From the NCBI GenBank assembly GCA_033675545.1, contig JAWDGP010005843.1, positions 368,501 to 432,500 of the forward strand: 64,000 nt of DNA. Reading direction: 5' to 3'. This stretch comes from Elysia crispata (lineage: Eukaryota > Mollusca > Gastropoda > Plakobranchidae). Every line of letters starts with the position of its first letter. The stretch's first letter is position 1. Of the stretch, positions 25,769 to 37,859 are shown in pieces. The notes under the pieces are model-generated. The model was not told the origin of the DNA, made no database searches, and saw only the letters and a program-made list of their open reading frames with translations. The position numbers and the translations under genes are program-made.

Positions 25769-25824
25769 TCCTTTCGACGGTTTATCATGTTGGTGGGTTG
25801 TCCTTCCTCGGGTCTCCGAGCCAT
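25769..25824 (-). CDS. Candidate first coding exon (alternative first exon?), unknown product
   Basis: Minus-strand ATG at 25824 opens MARRPEEGQPTNMINRRK plus two bases (GA), then a strong donor, AAGGA|GTGAGTTT. An in-frame TAA lies about 45 bp upstream, which fits initiation at this ATG. An inverted CCAAT (ATTGG on the minus strand) lies at 25871-25875, and the sequence between is GC-richer than its surroundings, as in a promoter-proximal first exon. The exon ends in phase 2, the same phase as the candidate start exon at 35808-35626 and the microexon at 29751-29716. It could therefore be an alternative first exon of the same transcription unit, or the start of an independent gene. No family is recognised, and the next exon was not found. 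Confidence 0.38.
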
Positions 25825-25889
25825 CACGACTTTAGCCGGCGTTGGGCGCGTCCACACAGCCGTTACTTATCCAATGGGCTGACAAAAGT

Positions 25890-26269
25890 TTCTACTTATT
25901 GTTAGGTTTAACGAAAAAAAAATGGTCCTATAATTCCAAATTGTTCAATACACGCAGATTCTAAATATCTAGATCTGGACTCTATAATCCCTACCCAGAC
26001 GCCTCGGTGGTAGGTCAAGTCCTGGCGACAGCTACTGTGTCAACTGCGCCCTCTGCCTGCTTCCCGAGAAACATCAACACCACAGCGACCGTGGCGCCAC
26101 ATAACGCTTACACTTATTCTTGGCATACAGCGATAAAGCACATTACGTGGACCTGATAAGAGATTCATTTTTTTTATTTAAACCAGAGACATTCAAGTAG
26201 AGAGATAAAGAACACTTTATAATTGTTTAGCTTATCGACCACGACCAGAACGGGTGACTAGCGAGTTCA
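25890..26269. other. Unique stretch upstream of the candidate exon
   Basis: If the 25824 exon is real, this is its promoter side on the minus strand. No TATA element or other motif is distinct. Confidence 0.35.
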
Positions 26270-27330
26270 GCTCTTTACACAATGCAGTGAAGTAACCGAT
26301 TGTGTGAGAGGCTATAAACAACAGTACTTCTTGTGATTCTAGTCTTATCAAACCAGTCATGAGCCACAAGGTAATTCAATATGCAGTAAAGGTACTGTGT
26401 AAGAAACTATAGGCAACAGTACTTCTTGCGATTCTAGTCTTATCAAACCAGTCAAGAGCCACAAGGTATTTCAATATGCAGTAAAGGTACTGTGTAAGAA
26501 GCTATAAGCAACAGTACTTCTTGCGATTCTAGTCTTATCAAACCAGTCATGAGCCACAAGGTATTTCAATATGCAGTAAAGGTACTGTGTAAGAAGCTAT
26601 AAGCAACAGTACTTCTTGCGATTCTAGTCTTATCAAACCAGTCATGAGCCACAAGGTATTTCAATATGCAGTAAAGGTACTGTGTAAGAAGCTATAAGCA
26701 ACAGTACTTCTTGTGATTCTAGTCTTATCAAACCAGTCATGAGCCACAAGGTATTTCAATATGCAGTAAAGGTACTGTGTAAGAAGCTATAATCAACAAT
26801 ACTTCTTGTGATTCAGGTCTTATCAAACCAGTCATGAGCCACAAGGTAATTCAATATGCAGTGAAGGTACTGTGTAAGAAGCTACAAGCAACAATACTTC
26901 TTGTGATTCTAGTCTTATCAAACCAGTCATGAGCCACAAGGTATTTCAATATGCAGTAAAGGTACTGTGTAAGAAGCTATAATCAACAATACTTCTTGTG
27001 ATTCTAGTCTTATCAAACCTCTCACTACAGGTATCATGAACCACAATGTAATTCAATAAGCAGTGAAGGTACTGTGTAAGAAGCTACAAGCAACAATACT
27101 TCTTATGATTCAGGTCTTATCAAACCAGTCATGAGCCACAAGGTAATTCAATATGCAGTGAAGGTACTGTGCAAGAAGCTACAAGCAAAGTACTTCTTGT
27201 AATTCTAGTCTTATCAAACCAGTCATGAGCCACAAGGTAATTCACAATATGCAATGAAGGCACTGTGCAAGAAGCTATAATCAACAGTACTTCTTGGGAT
27301 TCTAATCTTATCAGTCATGAGCCACAAGAG
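26270..27330. repeat. Minisatellite, 95-bp unit, about 11 copies
   Basis: Unit contains CTTATCAAACCAGTCATGAG, CCACAAGGTATTTCAATATG and AGTAAAGGTACTGTGTAAGA. The early copies (26340-26790) are nearly identical; the later copies carry indels. Confidence 0.96.
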
Positions 27331-27656
27331 AGACTAGATCCGGATCCCATGGCTAGGACTGACAGATCGAGACAGTGCTAGTGCTGAACCCTGCAGTCGT
27401 GGTATTTTACATAATCTTTCCACATAATTATGCAGGTCAGCAGCGAACTAGCCTAGCATCGCTTCGATGCGGCGCGTGTCCAAAAGTCGAAGTTTTTGTA
27501 GAGAGCTATAACCCTCAGAGATAAAGGCGCATTTCATAGAGTTCTGAGCTTGGATTTTACTAGTTCAGTCCAGCGTGAAAGGCGCACCCAACGTTTTGGT
27601 GAACGTGAATAAATCAACGCAATGGATGTGTTTCAAACCAAAGTCTTCTTCCTCAC
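27331..27656. other. Unique stretch, no gene recognised
   Basis: Single-copy sequence ending in a polypyrimidine run (GTCTTCTTCCTCACCCCCAG) that would be an excellent plus-strand acceptor for the exon-like stretch that follows. Confidence 0.4.
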
Positions 27657-27720
27657 CCCCAGAGAGCGCGGCGCCGTTAAGATGGCCGACGAGTTCATAA
27701 TCACTGGACTGATTGCCTAA
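27657..27720. other. Exon-like GC-rich segment, strand ambiguous
   Basis: Plus-strand reading: acceptor CACCCCCAG ending at 27662, then ERGAVKMADEFIITGLIA and TAA at 27718-27720, a possible terminal exon that includes an AAGATGGCC start-like context. Minus-strand reading: acceptor CAATCAGTCCAG, then 47 nt encoding DYELVGHLNGAALSG to the donor GGGG|GTGAGG at 27656-27655, entered in the phase left by the 29716 microexon. Both are open and both have splice signals. The minus reading would extend the candidate gene; the plus reading has the better polypyrimidine tract. Confidence 0.25.
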
Positions 27721-28375
27721 AATGTAAACAAACTGTGTACCAGAGTGATAGTGATCTATTTAATTTGATTTTTTTTTTAACCGAGTTAGGACTGAATAAA
27801 AAAAAAAAACTCATATTATGGGCCGGCTTTATGGGCTCTCAGTGATGCTCTTTGAGTTTTAACCTATCCTAACTATTCTATAAAGTAAACTGAAAATACA
27901 TCACTATTCTCTAGGTACACAGTTTGTTTACTTTTCCGGCTAGCAGTCCCGTGAATCTGATCTCCTCGGCTCGGGCACATATATCGGATTCGGTGAGCAG
28001 TGGCTAAGGTGATGCTCACACTCAAGCTATCCCTTCCCTGTTCGCTGCTTAGCTTAACACTATCGCTGGAATGCAGTTAAAATATTTTGAGCTTTTACTT
28101 CTAGCGACAAAGAGGCGAAACCCTGATAAGACAACTTAAAAAACAAAACTGTTAAAGCCCAGCCAGGTCCGAGATAAACAAGATTCCATAACAGGCTCTA
28201 CTTTGTTGATTAAAAGCTGAGCTGCTGATTTGATGAAAACTTTTTAACTGTTAGCCCGGCTTGCATATTTTTACCTGTAAAAAAAATTCTAGAGGCTTAT
28301 CAGGAATGAAGGTACAACACCGCGGCCATATTTGCTTTATCGTCCTGTCTTTGTGCTTCTTGTTCCTGACTCCAG
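27721..28375. other. Unique stretch, no gene recognised
   Basis: Single-copy sequence with a T9 run and an A11 run. A weak minus-strand donor, GTGAGC, lies near 28022; no supported exon. Confidence 0.45.
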
Positions 28376-28655
28376 TCTGCGGTCCTGTGATTCTAAGGTC
28401 CCATAGCCATGTGGTTCTATGGTTCTAAGGTCCCATAGTCATACGGTCCTATGGTTCAAGATCCCATAGTCATAGTTATAGTCCTATGGTTCTAAGATCA
28501 CATAGCCATTGTGGTCCCATAGTTCTAAGATCCTATAGCCATATGACCCTATTGTTCTAAGGTCCCATTGTCATAATTATGGTGCTATGGTTCTAAGGTC
28601 CCATAGCCATATGGTCCTATAGTTCTAAGGTCCCATAGTCATATGTTCCTATGCC
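28376..28655. repeat. Minisatellite, about 30-35 bp unit, about 8 copies
   Basis: Imperfect repeats of GGTTCTAAGGTCCCATAG with TCATATGGTCCTAT. Length is variable. Confidence 0.9.
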
Positions 28656-28745
28656 TTCCATATTCTAGAAGAAAAGAACGAGTCAGTTATCTCTCGCAAA
28701 CATTTGACAGTCAGCCTGAAGTCAGTCGCCGAACATGGCTTCAAT

Positions 28746-28749
28746 ATCA

Positions 28750-28808
<59 letters not shown>
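28746..28808. repeat. (TTA)n microsatellite
   Basis: About 60 bp of perfect TTA triplets. Confidence 0.98.
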
Positions 28809-29130
28809 TGGAGTGGGCTTCTGTAGCATGTAGATGATTTTTCTACCCTTAGAGATGACCAATGTGGTTGAACAATTTCAAGCATTATCAGTCAAGTCAA
28901 CAATCGCGCCAGTAGTGACCGAGAGGTCTGTAGCTCTAACAATTAGATAGAAAATCATGGGACAAATCAAGAGCAGGCTGACCCGGCTAAATAGGGAGCT
29001 GGATTAGATGTGGCTTGAGAAACAATACAGAAAACGCATTGGACAAGATAATTATACACGTAACACAAAACCAAGAAGAATGCAATTGATAGAAAAGCCT
29101 CGAAAGCGTAAAGAAAGTTACTTGCTTTGG
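28809..29130. other. Unique stretch, no gene recognised
   Basis: Single-copy sequence; nothing recognised. Confidence 0.5.
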
Positions 29131-29697
29131 GCAGAAAAGGAAGGTAGCAAAAGATATCAGAGAATAGGATAAAAGTAACCTTATTGAGTCAAGTTAAAGA
29201 TATCAGAGACTAGGATAGAATGATGTAACCTTATTGAATCAAGTTAAAGATATCAGAGACTAGGATAGACTTAAACTTATTGAGTCAAGTTAAAGATATC
29301 AGAGACTAGGATAGATGTAACCTTATTGAGTCAAGTTAAAGATATCAGAGACTAGGATAGATGAACCTTATTGAATCAAGTTAAAGATATCAGAGAATAG
29401 GATAGATGTGACCTTATCGAGTCAAGTTAAAGATATCAAAGAATAGGATAGATGTGACCTTTTCAAGTCAACTTTAAGATATCAAATTATAGGATAGAAG
29501 TAACCTTATTGAGTCAAGTTAAAGATATCAAAGACTAGGACAGATGTGACCTTATCGAGTCAAGTTAAAGATATCAAAGACTAGGACAGATGTGACCCTA
29601 TCGAGTCAAGTTAAAGATATCAAAGACTAGGACAGATGTGACCTTATCGAGTCAAGTTAAAGATATCAAAGACTAGGATAGATGTAACCTTGTCGAT
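29131..29697. repeat. Minisatellite, 46-bp unit, about 12 copies
   Basis: Unit contains GAGTCAAGTTAAAGATATCA and GACTAGGATAGATGTAACC. The array ends about 18 bp from the donor of the candidate microexon at 29716, so on the minus strand it starts almost at the beginning of the putative intron. Confidence 0.95.
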
Positions 29698-29715
29698 GTT
29701 CTAATAGAAACTCAC

Positions 29716-29751
29716 CTGCCAAAGTCATCTCGACTGTAATCAAATCCACCA
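29716..29751 (-). CDS. Candidate 36-nt coding microexon, unknown product
   Basis: Minus strand. A near-ideal acceptor (pure T/C tract of about 20 nt ending TTTTGCCAG, AG at 29753-29752) is followed by 36 nt and a consensus donor, GGCAG|GTGAGTTT. Entered with one base completing a codon, it encodes GGFDYSRDDFG and leaves AG. The upstream candidate exon (35808-35626) ends with AA, so joining gives AAT and reads INGI-N-GGFDYSRDDFG with no frame break. Its length is a multiple of 3, so skipping it would keep the frame. A second frame is also open, so the reading depends on the join. No family recognised. The flanking intron contains a CT tract upstream and the 46-bp minisatellite downstream. Confidence 0.42.
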
Positions 29752-29842
29752 CTGGCAAAAGGAAGATAAAGGAAAAAAAAAGACGGTATACATTTGGTTG
29801 GAAGTAAAATCCATTTTATCTGACATATTTTCTCCCTCCCTC

Positions 29843-29843
29843 C

Positions 29844-29940
<97 letters not shown>

Positions 29941-29946
29941 CTCTCT
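29843..29946. repeat. (CT)n microsatellite
   Basis: About 95 bp of CT on the plus strand, with a CTCG interruption near 29936. It is one of the few dinucleotide tracts in the window that is pyrimidine-rich on the plus strand. Confidence 0.98.
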
Positions 29947-30751
29947 CCCCTTCGCTGTACTCCTGCTCCCTTCCAATCCATCTTTCTTTTATTCCCTTAT
30001 CACTCCAGAACTGGACACAAGTGCCGCACCATGGCGGAGGGCGGTAGACGCGTCCTCGTCAGGTGTGGAATCCATTCTCTGAACCATTCTGTTGAGTAAA
30101 TCATGCATGCAGAGACGGCATCGAGCCCTTGTGGAGCCCTAGTGACTGGGGAACCTCAACCTACAGGGTTACACCTTCTTCTGATAATGCGCGTTCAAAC
30201 ATCCTCAAATTCTTGAAGTAATAGATAATACGTAAAAAGAAAAAAAAAAAACCCACGCCAATTATCTAAGGCGAACTCTGCATAATAAGCACAGATGTTA
30301 CGCCTCCTCTACAATAAATTATAAAGAGAACAAGAACAAAGCGGTGATGGTCAAAGACGAGCAGCTAGAACAGAGACGACTAACCACTATCGAAGTACGC
30401 ACGAGGCTTGAGAAGTCAACAGCGCATTCGTGGAATATCTCTATTAACACAACTTACGATACTGTCTGCCCATGTTTCCTCCAAGACCAAGGGCGCTGCA
30501 GTCCTATTTTTTTCCCGGCGATACAACAATGTCGTACGTTTCCGATAAGTTTTCATTTCGGCCACCCTGGGGTTGATGAAATACTGATGATAGATACTGG
30601 TGTTACGAGCTAAAAGCAGCTTTTCTAACCAGAATTCACTACGACTGTAGTGTACAGATGAAGAACCAGCTAGAGCTAGATCTAATCCTGGTGATTTTTA
30701 TCAGATAAGGGATAGGCCTACACAGAGCTGCCAACCCAACCAGCCAACAAT
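29947..30751. other. Unique region, no gene recognised
   Basis: Single-copy sequence. The 89-codon plus-strand frame at 30344-30613 has no recognised domain. A short minus-strand peptide frame near 30010-30085 (MDSTPDEDASTALRHG) has no donor. Confidence 0.4.
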
Positions 30752-30933
30752 ATGGACATTTGTGGCCGAAAAAGTGTAAGATTGTTCCACAACGTGTGTA
30801 ATCTCAAACCTTCAAGAGAAAAGGTGACAGCACGCATTATAAGTCTAAAGGGTACCTATTTATATGCTGTTCGGTAATTACAAAATAATCACAGGTTAAT
30901 AAAAGACCTTTAAAACTTTACTGCTGTAGCCAA
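30752..30933 (+). repeat. 182-bp direct repeat, left copy
   Basis: By eye, identical base for base to 31792-31973, offset exactly 1040 bp. Contains TGGACATTTGTGGCCGAAAA at its start and CTTTACTGCTGTAGCCAA at its end, with AATAAAAGACC inside. The TG...CA ends and direct orientation allow a terminal-repeat reading (miniature LTR element). However, no target-site duplication, primer-binding site or purine tract is evident, so a recent local duplication or an assembly effect is equally possible. Confidence 0.93.
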
Positions 30934-31604
30934 TCTTCTCATCAAGAGATCCCACTGTAGCAGATTTTGCTCTTTTTTCCCCAGGGTAATTTTATGGCTT
31001 TTTTTTTGTCGGATGGTTCACACCACTACATCCACCTAAAGTATTAATTGGTAATTCAGAGAATGATTTTAGGCTTAGATCTAAGCCTTAGACATCTAGA
31101 AATCTACATATTATTGGATCTTTAGATCCAGTCTTTCCTGGTCTAAAGTTGATAGAAACTTTTCTTTATACATGTACATGAACTAGATTTATTGAGCACC
31201 TATTGGACAGAAGTGCTGGACTCGTGAATTTTCAGACACTCTGAGTCGTATGAAGTCAAAGAGGCCTCGGTCATTCGAGCTAGATCTATTCCATTTCCAA
31301 TCCGGAGGGTTACTAGCTTTACTATCTGGCGAAAGAGACGACTAGGGCTGCTCGTTAACATTTCGGCAAATGGAATTTTAGTGCTTTAGTGATTTTGTTC
31401 TGTCGAAGTTAAAGCGCACTACTTTAAAACTCTATGGCTGGGCGCTACAAAGAGAATCTATATAAATTAACCCAGTTCAATATTTTATCTAACTCTAAAA
31501 CCAAATTTAACATGAATACCAATTTATAAAACTAGTCTATGCTAGATCTACTGCCTGAAAAAAAAAGATATTCTGTGAAATTAACTTCTTGCAATCTAGA
31601 AATG
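30934..31604. other. Interior between the 182-bp direct repeats, part 1
   Basis: Single-copy AT-rich sequence with several AGATCTA motifs. No open frame or retroviral-type domain. Confidence 0.5.
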
Positions 31605-31662
<58 letters not shown>

Positions 31663-31683
31663 TTCTGCCTTTTTCTCTCTATT

Positions 31684-31773
<90 letters not shown>
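31605..31773. repeat. (AT)n, (CTGT)n, (CT)n compound microsatellite
   Basis: An AT block, a short CTTT/CTCT linker, about nine CTGT repeats and a CT block, lying between the two 182-bp direct repeats. Confidence 0.97.
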
Positions 31774-31776
<3 letters not shown>

Positions 31777-31791
31777 ACAACAAAGATAATG

Positions 31792-31973
31792 ATGGACATT
31801 TGTGGCCGAAAAAGTGTAAGATTGTTCCACAACGTGTGTAATCTCAAACCTTCAAGAGAAAAGGTGACAGCACGCATTATAAGTCTAAAGGGTACCTATT
31901 TATATGCTGTTCGGTAATTACAAAATAATCACAGGTTAATAAAAGACCTTTAAAACTTTACTGCTGTAGCCAA
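31792..31973 (+). repeat. 182-bp direct repeat, right copy
   Basis: By eye identical to 30752-30933. The lack of any difference in a region where other repeats are visibly diverged implies a very recent event or an artefact. Confidence 0.93.
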
Positions 31974-32445
31974 CGCTTAAGAACACTATCAAAGCATGAT
32001 ATTTACGGTTACTCGTTTCTGTTGTTTTTTCATTCCTGAAACCATCCTCACCGATTCTTTATACGGTGCATGAATAAATGTCACAGTATTTCAAAGACCT
32101 AGCAAACCGCGTCGACAAAGGACAGACTTTCCCAGCGCCCTCTGGTGTTATCTGTATTAACACACTAACACAGAACGAACTCTGCAGTCGTTGATTTATG
32201 TCTTGGGATTGATAGACATCTTATCTGTCTGATTGTGGACTTTGTTCTCAGCAAGCCCGATACAATTATAACCAAGATATTTACGTGGAGATACCCCCTT
32301 CAGAATGTGTGCATCAGAAAGAGAAAAGGCTACATTTGTCAGATTATGATTAAATACCTCCAACAGATTGGTCTAAGCTATAGGTAACTCTGAATCAGCA
32401 TCGACATGATCACCCACACGAGTCAGAAAAGCCTAGAAAGACAGT
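31974..32445. other. Unique stretch, no gene recognised
   Basis: Single-copy sequence with no supported exon. Confidence 0.5.
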
Positions 32446-35400
32446 GTCCAGATTTGATTCATGTCACCCCTTAATCATAACACCTGGAACAAATGAATTT
32501 AGATTTTTCATGTTTTCTTCATCCCTTAATCATGACAACCTGGTACAATCAACAGTTTTTCATTTTTTCCAACCCTTTAATCACGACGACCTAATACAAT
32601 CTAGAGTTTTTCAATTTTTTTTCCAACGCTTTAATACGATAATCTGGGACAATCTAGAGCTGTTCATGTTTCGGTTGTTTTGTGTTTTTCTCCACCACTT
32701 AATAACGACGACCAGATACGATCTAGAATTTTCCATGTTTTTTTTTTTTTCACTCCCTCATGAAGACAACCTGGTTCAATCTAGAGGGTTTTCAAATTTT
32801 GTGTGCCACCATCTTACTACGACCTAGAATCTAAAGGGTTTTCAATGTTTTTATGACATTTGCCAATTACGACGTACAATCTACAGGGTTTTTTAATCAG
32901 CTAATTATGACGTACAATCTAGAGACTTTTCAATGTCTTTCAGTCAACCTCTAATGACGATCTACAATCTAAAGGGTTTTAAAATGTTTTGTATTTATGT
33001 CACCCGCTAAATACGACGTACAATCTAGAGGGTTTTCCATGTTTATACGTCACCAGCTAAATATGTCATACAATGTAGAGGGTTTTCAATGTTTTTATGT
33101 CACCCTTTAATTATAACGTACAATATAGAGGGTTTTCAATGTTTATACGTCACCCACTAAATATGACACTATTATAATGTAGAGGGTTTTCAATATTTTT
33201 TATGTCACCCTCTGTTTATAACCTACAATCTAAAGGGTTTTCAATGTTTTTATGTCACCCGCTAATTACGACGTACAATATAGAGGGTTTTCAATGTTTA
33301 CACGTCACCCGCTAAATATGACATACAATGTAGAGGGTCTTCAATGTTTACACGTCACCCGCTAAATATGGCAAACAATGTAGAGGGTTTTCGATATTTT
33401 TATGTCACCCACTACATATAACATACAATCTAGAGGGTTTTCAATGTTTTTATGTCACCCGCTAATTACGTCATACAATTTAGAGGGTTTTCAATGTTTT
33501 TATGTCACCCGCTAATTACAACGTACAATCTAGAGGGTTTAGAATGTTTACACGTCACCCGCTAATTATGACTTACAATCTTGAGGGTTTTCAATACTTT
33601 TATGTCATCCGCTAATTACGACGTACAACCTAGAGGGTTTTCATTGTTTTTATGTCACCCGCTAATTACGACGTACAATATTGACGGTTTTCAATGTTCT
33701 CCCCGCTAATTATGGCATACAATCTAGAGGGTTTTCAATGTTTTTATGTCACCCGGTAATTACGACGTACAATCTAGAGGGTTTTCAATGTTTTTATATC
33801 ACCCGCTAATTACAACGTACAATCTTGAGGGTTTTCAGTATTCTCCCCGCTAATTATGGCGTACAATCTAGAGGGTTTTCAATGTTTTTATGTCACCCGC
33901 TAGTTACGACGTACAATCTAGAGGATTTTCAAAGTTCTCTCCGCTAATTACGACGCGCAATCTAGAGGGTTTTCAATGTTCTCCCCGCTAATTATGGCGT
34001 ACAATCTAGAGGGTTTTCAATGTTCTCCCCGCTAATTATGGCGTACAATCTAGAGGGTTTTCAATGTTCTCCCCACTAATTATGGCGTACAATCTAGAGG
34101 GTTTTCAATGTTCTCCCCACTAATTATGGCGTACAATCTAGAGGGTTTTCAATGTTCTCCCCGCTAATTATGGCGTACAATCTAGAGGGTTTTCAATGTT
34201 TATATGTCACCCGTTAATTTCGATGTACAATCTAGAGGGTTTTCAATGTTTTTATGTCATCCGCTAAATACGACAGATAACCATGAGGGTTTTCAATGTT
34301 CTCCACGCTAATTATCGCGTGCAATCTAGAGGGTTTCAATGTTCTCCCCGCTAATTATGGCGTACAATCTAGAGGGTTTTCAATGTTCTCCCCGCTAATT
34401 ACGACGTACAATCTAGAGGGTTTTCAATGTTCTCCCCACTAATTATGGCGTACAATCTAGAGGATTTTCAATGTTTTTATGTCAACCGTTAATTACGATG
34501 TACAATCTAGAGGGTTTTCAATGTTTTTATGTCACCCGCTAAATACGACGTACAATCTAGAGAGTTTTCAATGTTTTTATGTCACCCGGTAATTACGACG
34601 TACAATCTAGAGTGTTTTCAATGTTTTTATATCACCCGCTAATTACGACGTACAATCTTGAGGGTTTTCAGTATTCTCCCCGCTAATTATGGCGTACAAT
34701 CTAGAGGGTTTTCAATGTTTTTATGTCACCCGCTAAATACGACGTATAACCATGAGGGTTTTCAAAGTTCTCCACGCTAATTATCGCGTGCAATCTAGAG
34801 GGTTTTCAATGTTCTCCCCGCTAATTATGACGTACAATCTGGAGGGTTTTCAATGTTTTTATGTCACCCGCTAATTACGACGTACAATCTAGAGGGTTTT
34901 CAATGTTCTCCCCACTAATTATGGCGTACAATCTAGAGGGTTTTCAATGTTCTCCCCGCTAATTATGGCGTACAATCTAGAGGGTTTTCAATGTTTTTAT
35001 GTCACCCGTTAATTTCGATGTACAATCTAGAGGGTTTTCAATGTTTTTATGTCACCCGCTAAATACGACGTATAACCATGAGGGTTTTCAAAGTTCTCCC
35101 CGCTAATTACGACGTACAATCTGGAGGGTTTTCAATGTTCTCCCCGCTAATTATGGCGTACAATCTATAGGGTTTTCAATGTTTTCCCCGCTAATTACGA
35201 CGTACAATCTGGAGGGTTTTCAATGTTCTCCCCGCTAATTATGACGTACAATCTAGAGGGTTTTCAATGTTCTCCCCACTAATTATGACGTACAATCTGG
35301 AGGGTTTTCAATGTTCTCCCCGCTAATTATGACGTACAATCTGGAGGGTTTTCAATGTTCTCCCCGCTAATTATGACGTACAATCTGGAGGGTTTTCAAT

Positions 35401-35620
35401 GTTCTCCCCGCTAATTATGACGTACAATCTGGAGGGTTTTCAATGTTCTCCCCGCTAATTATGACGTACAATCTGGAGGGTTTTCAATGTTCTCCCCGCT
35501 AATTATGACGTACAACCTAGAGGGTTTTCAATGTTTTCCCCGCTAATTATGCCGTACAATCTAGAAGGTTTTCAATGTTCTCGCCGCTAATAACGACGTA
35601 CAGTCTAGAGGATTTTTGAA
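32446..35620. repeat. 3.2-kb minisatellite with 50-bp and 44-bp unit types
   Basis: Core GTACAATCTAGAGGGTTTTC followed by either AATGTTTTTATGTCACCCGC (50-bp unit) or AATGTTCTCCCCGC (44-bp unit), then TAATTATGGC or TAATTACGAC. Copies near 32450-33000 are strongly diverged. The middle mixes both types, and 35190-35520 is a nearly perfect run of 44-bp units, so the array is oldest at the left and most recently expanded at the right. The right end lies directly beside the donor of the candidate start exon (35626), and one stray fragment of the unit sits within that exon's 5'-untranslated part near 35765-35790. Confidence 0.95.
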
Positions 35621-35625
35621 CTCAC

Positions 35626-35808
35626 TTGATTCCGTTGATCTGGGCTGGTCCGCCCCTGTCGTAGTCATGGCTGTTCATGTCGGGATGAGGCCCGATCAGG
35701 CTGGGCATACTATCCTACACTTTGACGGTCGTCGCTCCTTCTCTCTTTCTTATGTGACACACAGTAGAGGGTTGCCTTCAATCTAGAGTATATTCCTGAA
35801 GGGGCTAC
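35626..35808 (-). CDS. Candidate start-codon exon (5'UTR plus 27 codons), unknown product
   Basis: Minus strand. The acceptor TTACCTCTTAAATCTTTTCAG (AG at 35810-35809) is excellent and the donor is ATCAA|GTGAGTT. About 100 nt of apparent leader precedes ATG at 35708-35706; an in-frame TAG three codons before the ATG supports this start. The peptide begins MPSLIGPHPDMNSHDYDR and ends GGPAQINGI plus two bases (AA), phase 2. The next plausible exon, the 36-nt microexon at 29751, restores the frame. The presence of an acceptor implies a non-coding first exon further upstream, which I did not find. The style (Gly/Pro/Asn-rich, acidic and tyrosine-containing) would suit a disordered N-terminus of a regulatory protein, but I do not recognise the family. 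Confidence 0.42.
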
Positions 35809-35810
35809 CT

Positions 35811-36260
35811 GAAAAGATTTAAGAGGTAACACGTCAGTCCAGGAGGACGGGATACAGCAGGAAATGCGAGGTTTTGGTAGGCGGCGCTGCTAGCGAACCA
35901 AACAGTTACTGCACTAAAAATGCTCAACTGCCGCAAAGGACTATATGTCACTTGGTTTCTAGCACATGAGTTGAGGGCTTTCCAAAAGGAAATAAATCTA
36001 TTTCCTCCTGATAACATTTCCACGCGATAAAAATGTGGGGTTATGTACGTGCTACTGTTGGATGCAGGTCATGACCTTCTCCACACGACCTAAGGAATAC
36101 AACATTATTGTTGTATGTAGAAAATCTGCCCATTCTACCACTGTAGGTTAAAGTTTAAAGACTAACACATGCATGACGAAAGTGTGTTTCCTCCCTTTCA
36201 AACAAGTGATTGTTTCTTGGCAAATGTGGCCAAAGCGAAGTATGATCATCAAAGTTTCCT
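35811..36260. other. Unique stretch upstream of the candidate exon
   Basis: Single-copy sequence. A minus-strand 72-codon frame (35805-36023) spans the acceptor and is probably chance. Confidence 0.4.
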
Positions 36261-36363
36261 CAGGACAAAATTACACGCTGAGAACCAATAAATCATTATA
36301 TCCAAACGATCAAGTCAAGATGTATCAGAACGATACTACACGCTACGAGTCAATAGATAATTA

Positions 36364-36425
<62 letters not shown>

Positions 36426-36535
36426 TATATCAATACGATATTACGATATTGCACGCTACGAGTCAATAGATGATAATACATGTATATCATATCAGAACGA
36501 TACTGCACGCTACGATCCAATCACATCGATAGTGC
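36261..36535. repeat. Degenerate tandem repeat (about 4 copies) with an internal (AT)n expansion
   Basis: CACGCTACGAGTCAATAGAT and ATCAGAACGATACT recur around 36330, 36450 and 36500. One copy has gained a roughly 70-bp AT tract (36363-36432). Confidence 0.8.
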
Positions 36536-37737
<1,202 letters not shown>

Positions 37738-37859
37738 GGTGTAGGAGGAAAGATTTTTTAATTGATTCTGAACGAGTGGAGATTTGGGTGGAGCAATGTT
37801 AGCAATTGAGTTCACATCGTGCGTAAATTTCTGTTCAAACATCTCTCTGTAATAACATA

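Noticed and set aside
24487..25945. Donor-like CCA|GTAAGTAG near 24503 (-)
   Set aside because: It lies in a sequence shared with 25880-25945, more likely an old dispersed repeat than an exon, and no open exon precedes it.
32444..32827. A 127-codon plus-strand frame
   Set aside because: It is the diverged left end of the 44/50-bp minisatellite, with Phe-rich low-complexity translation.
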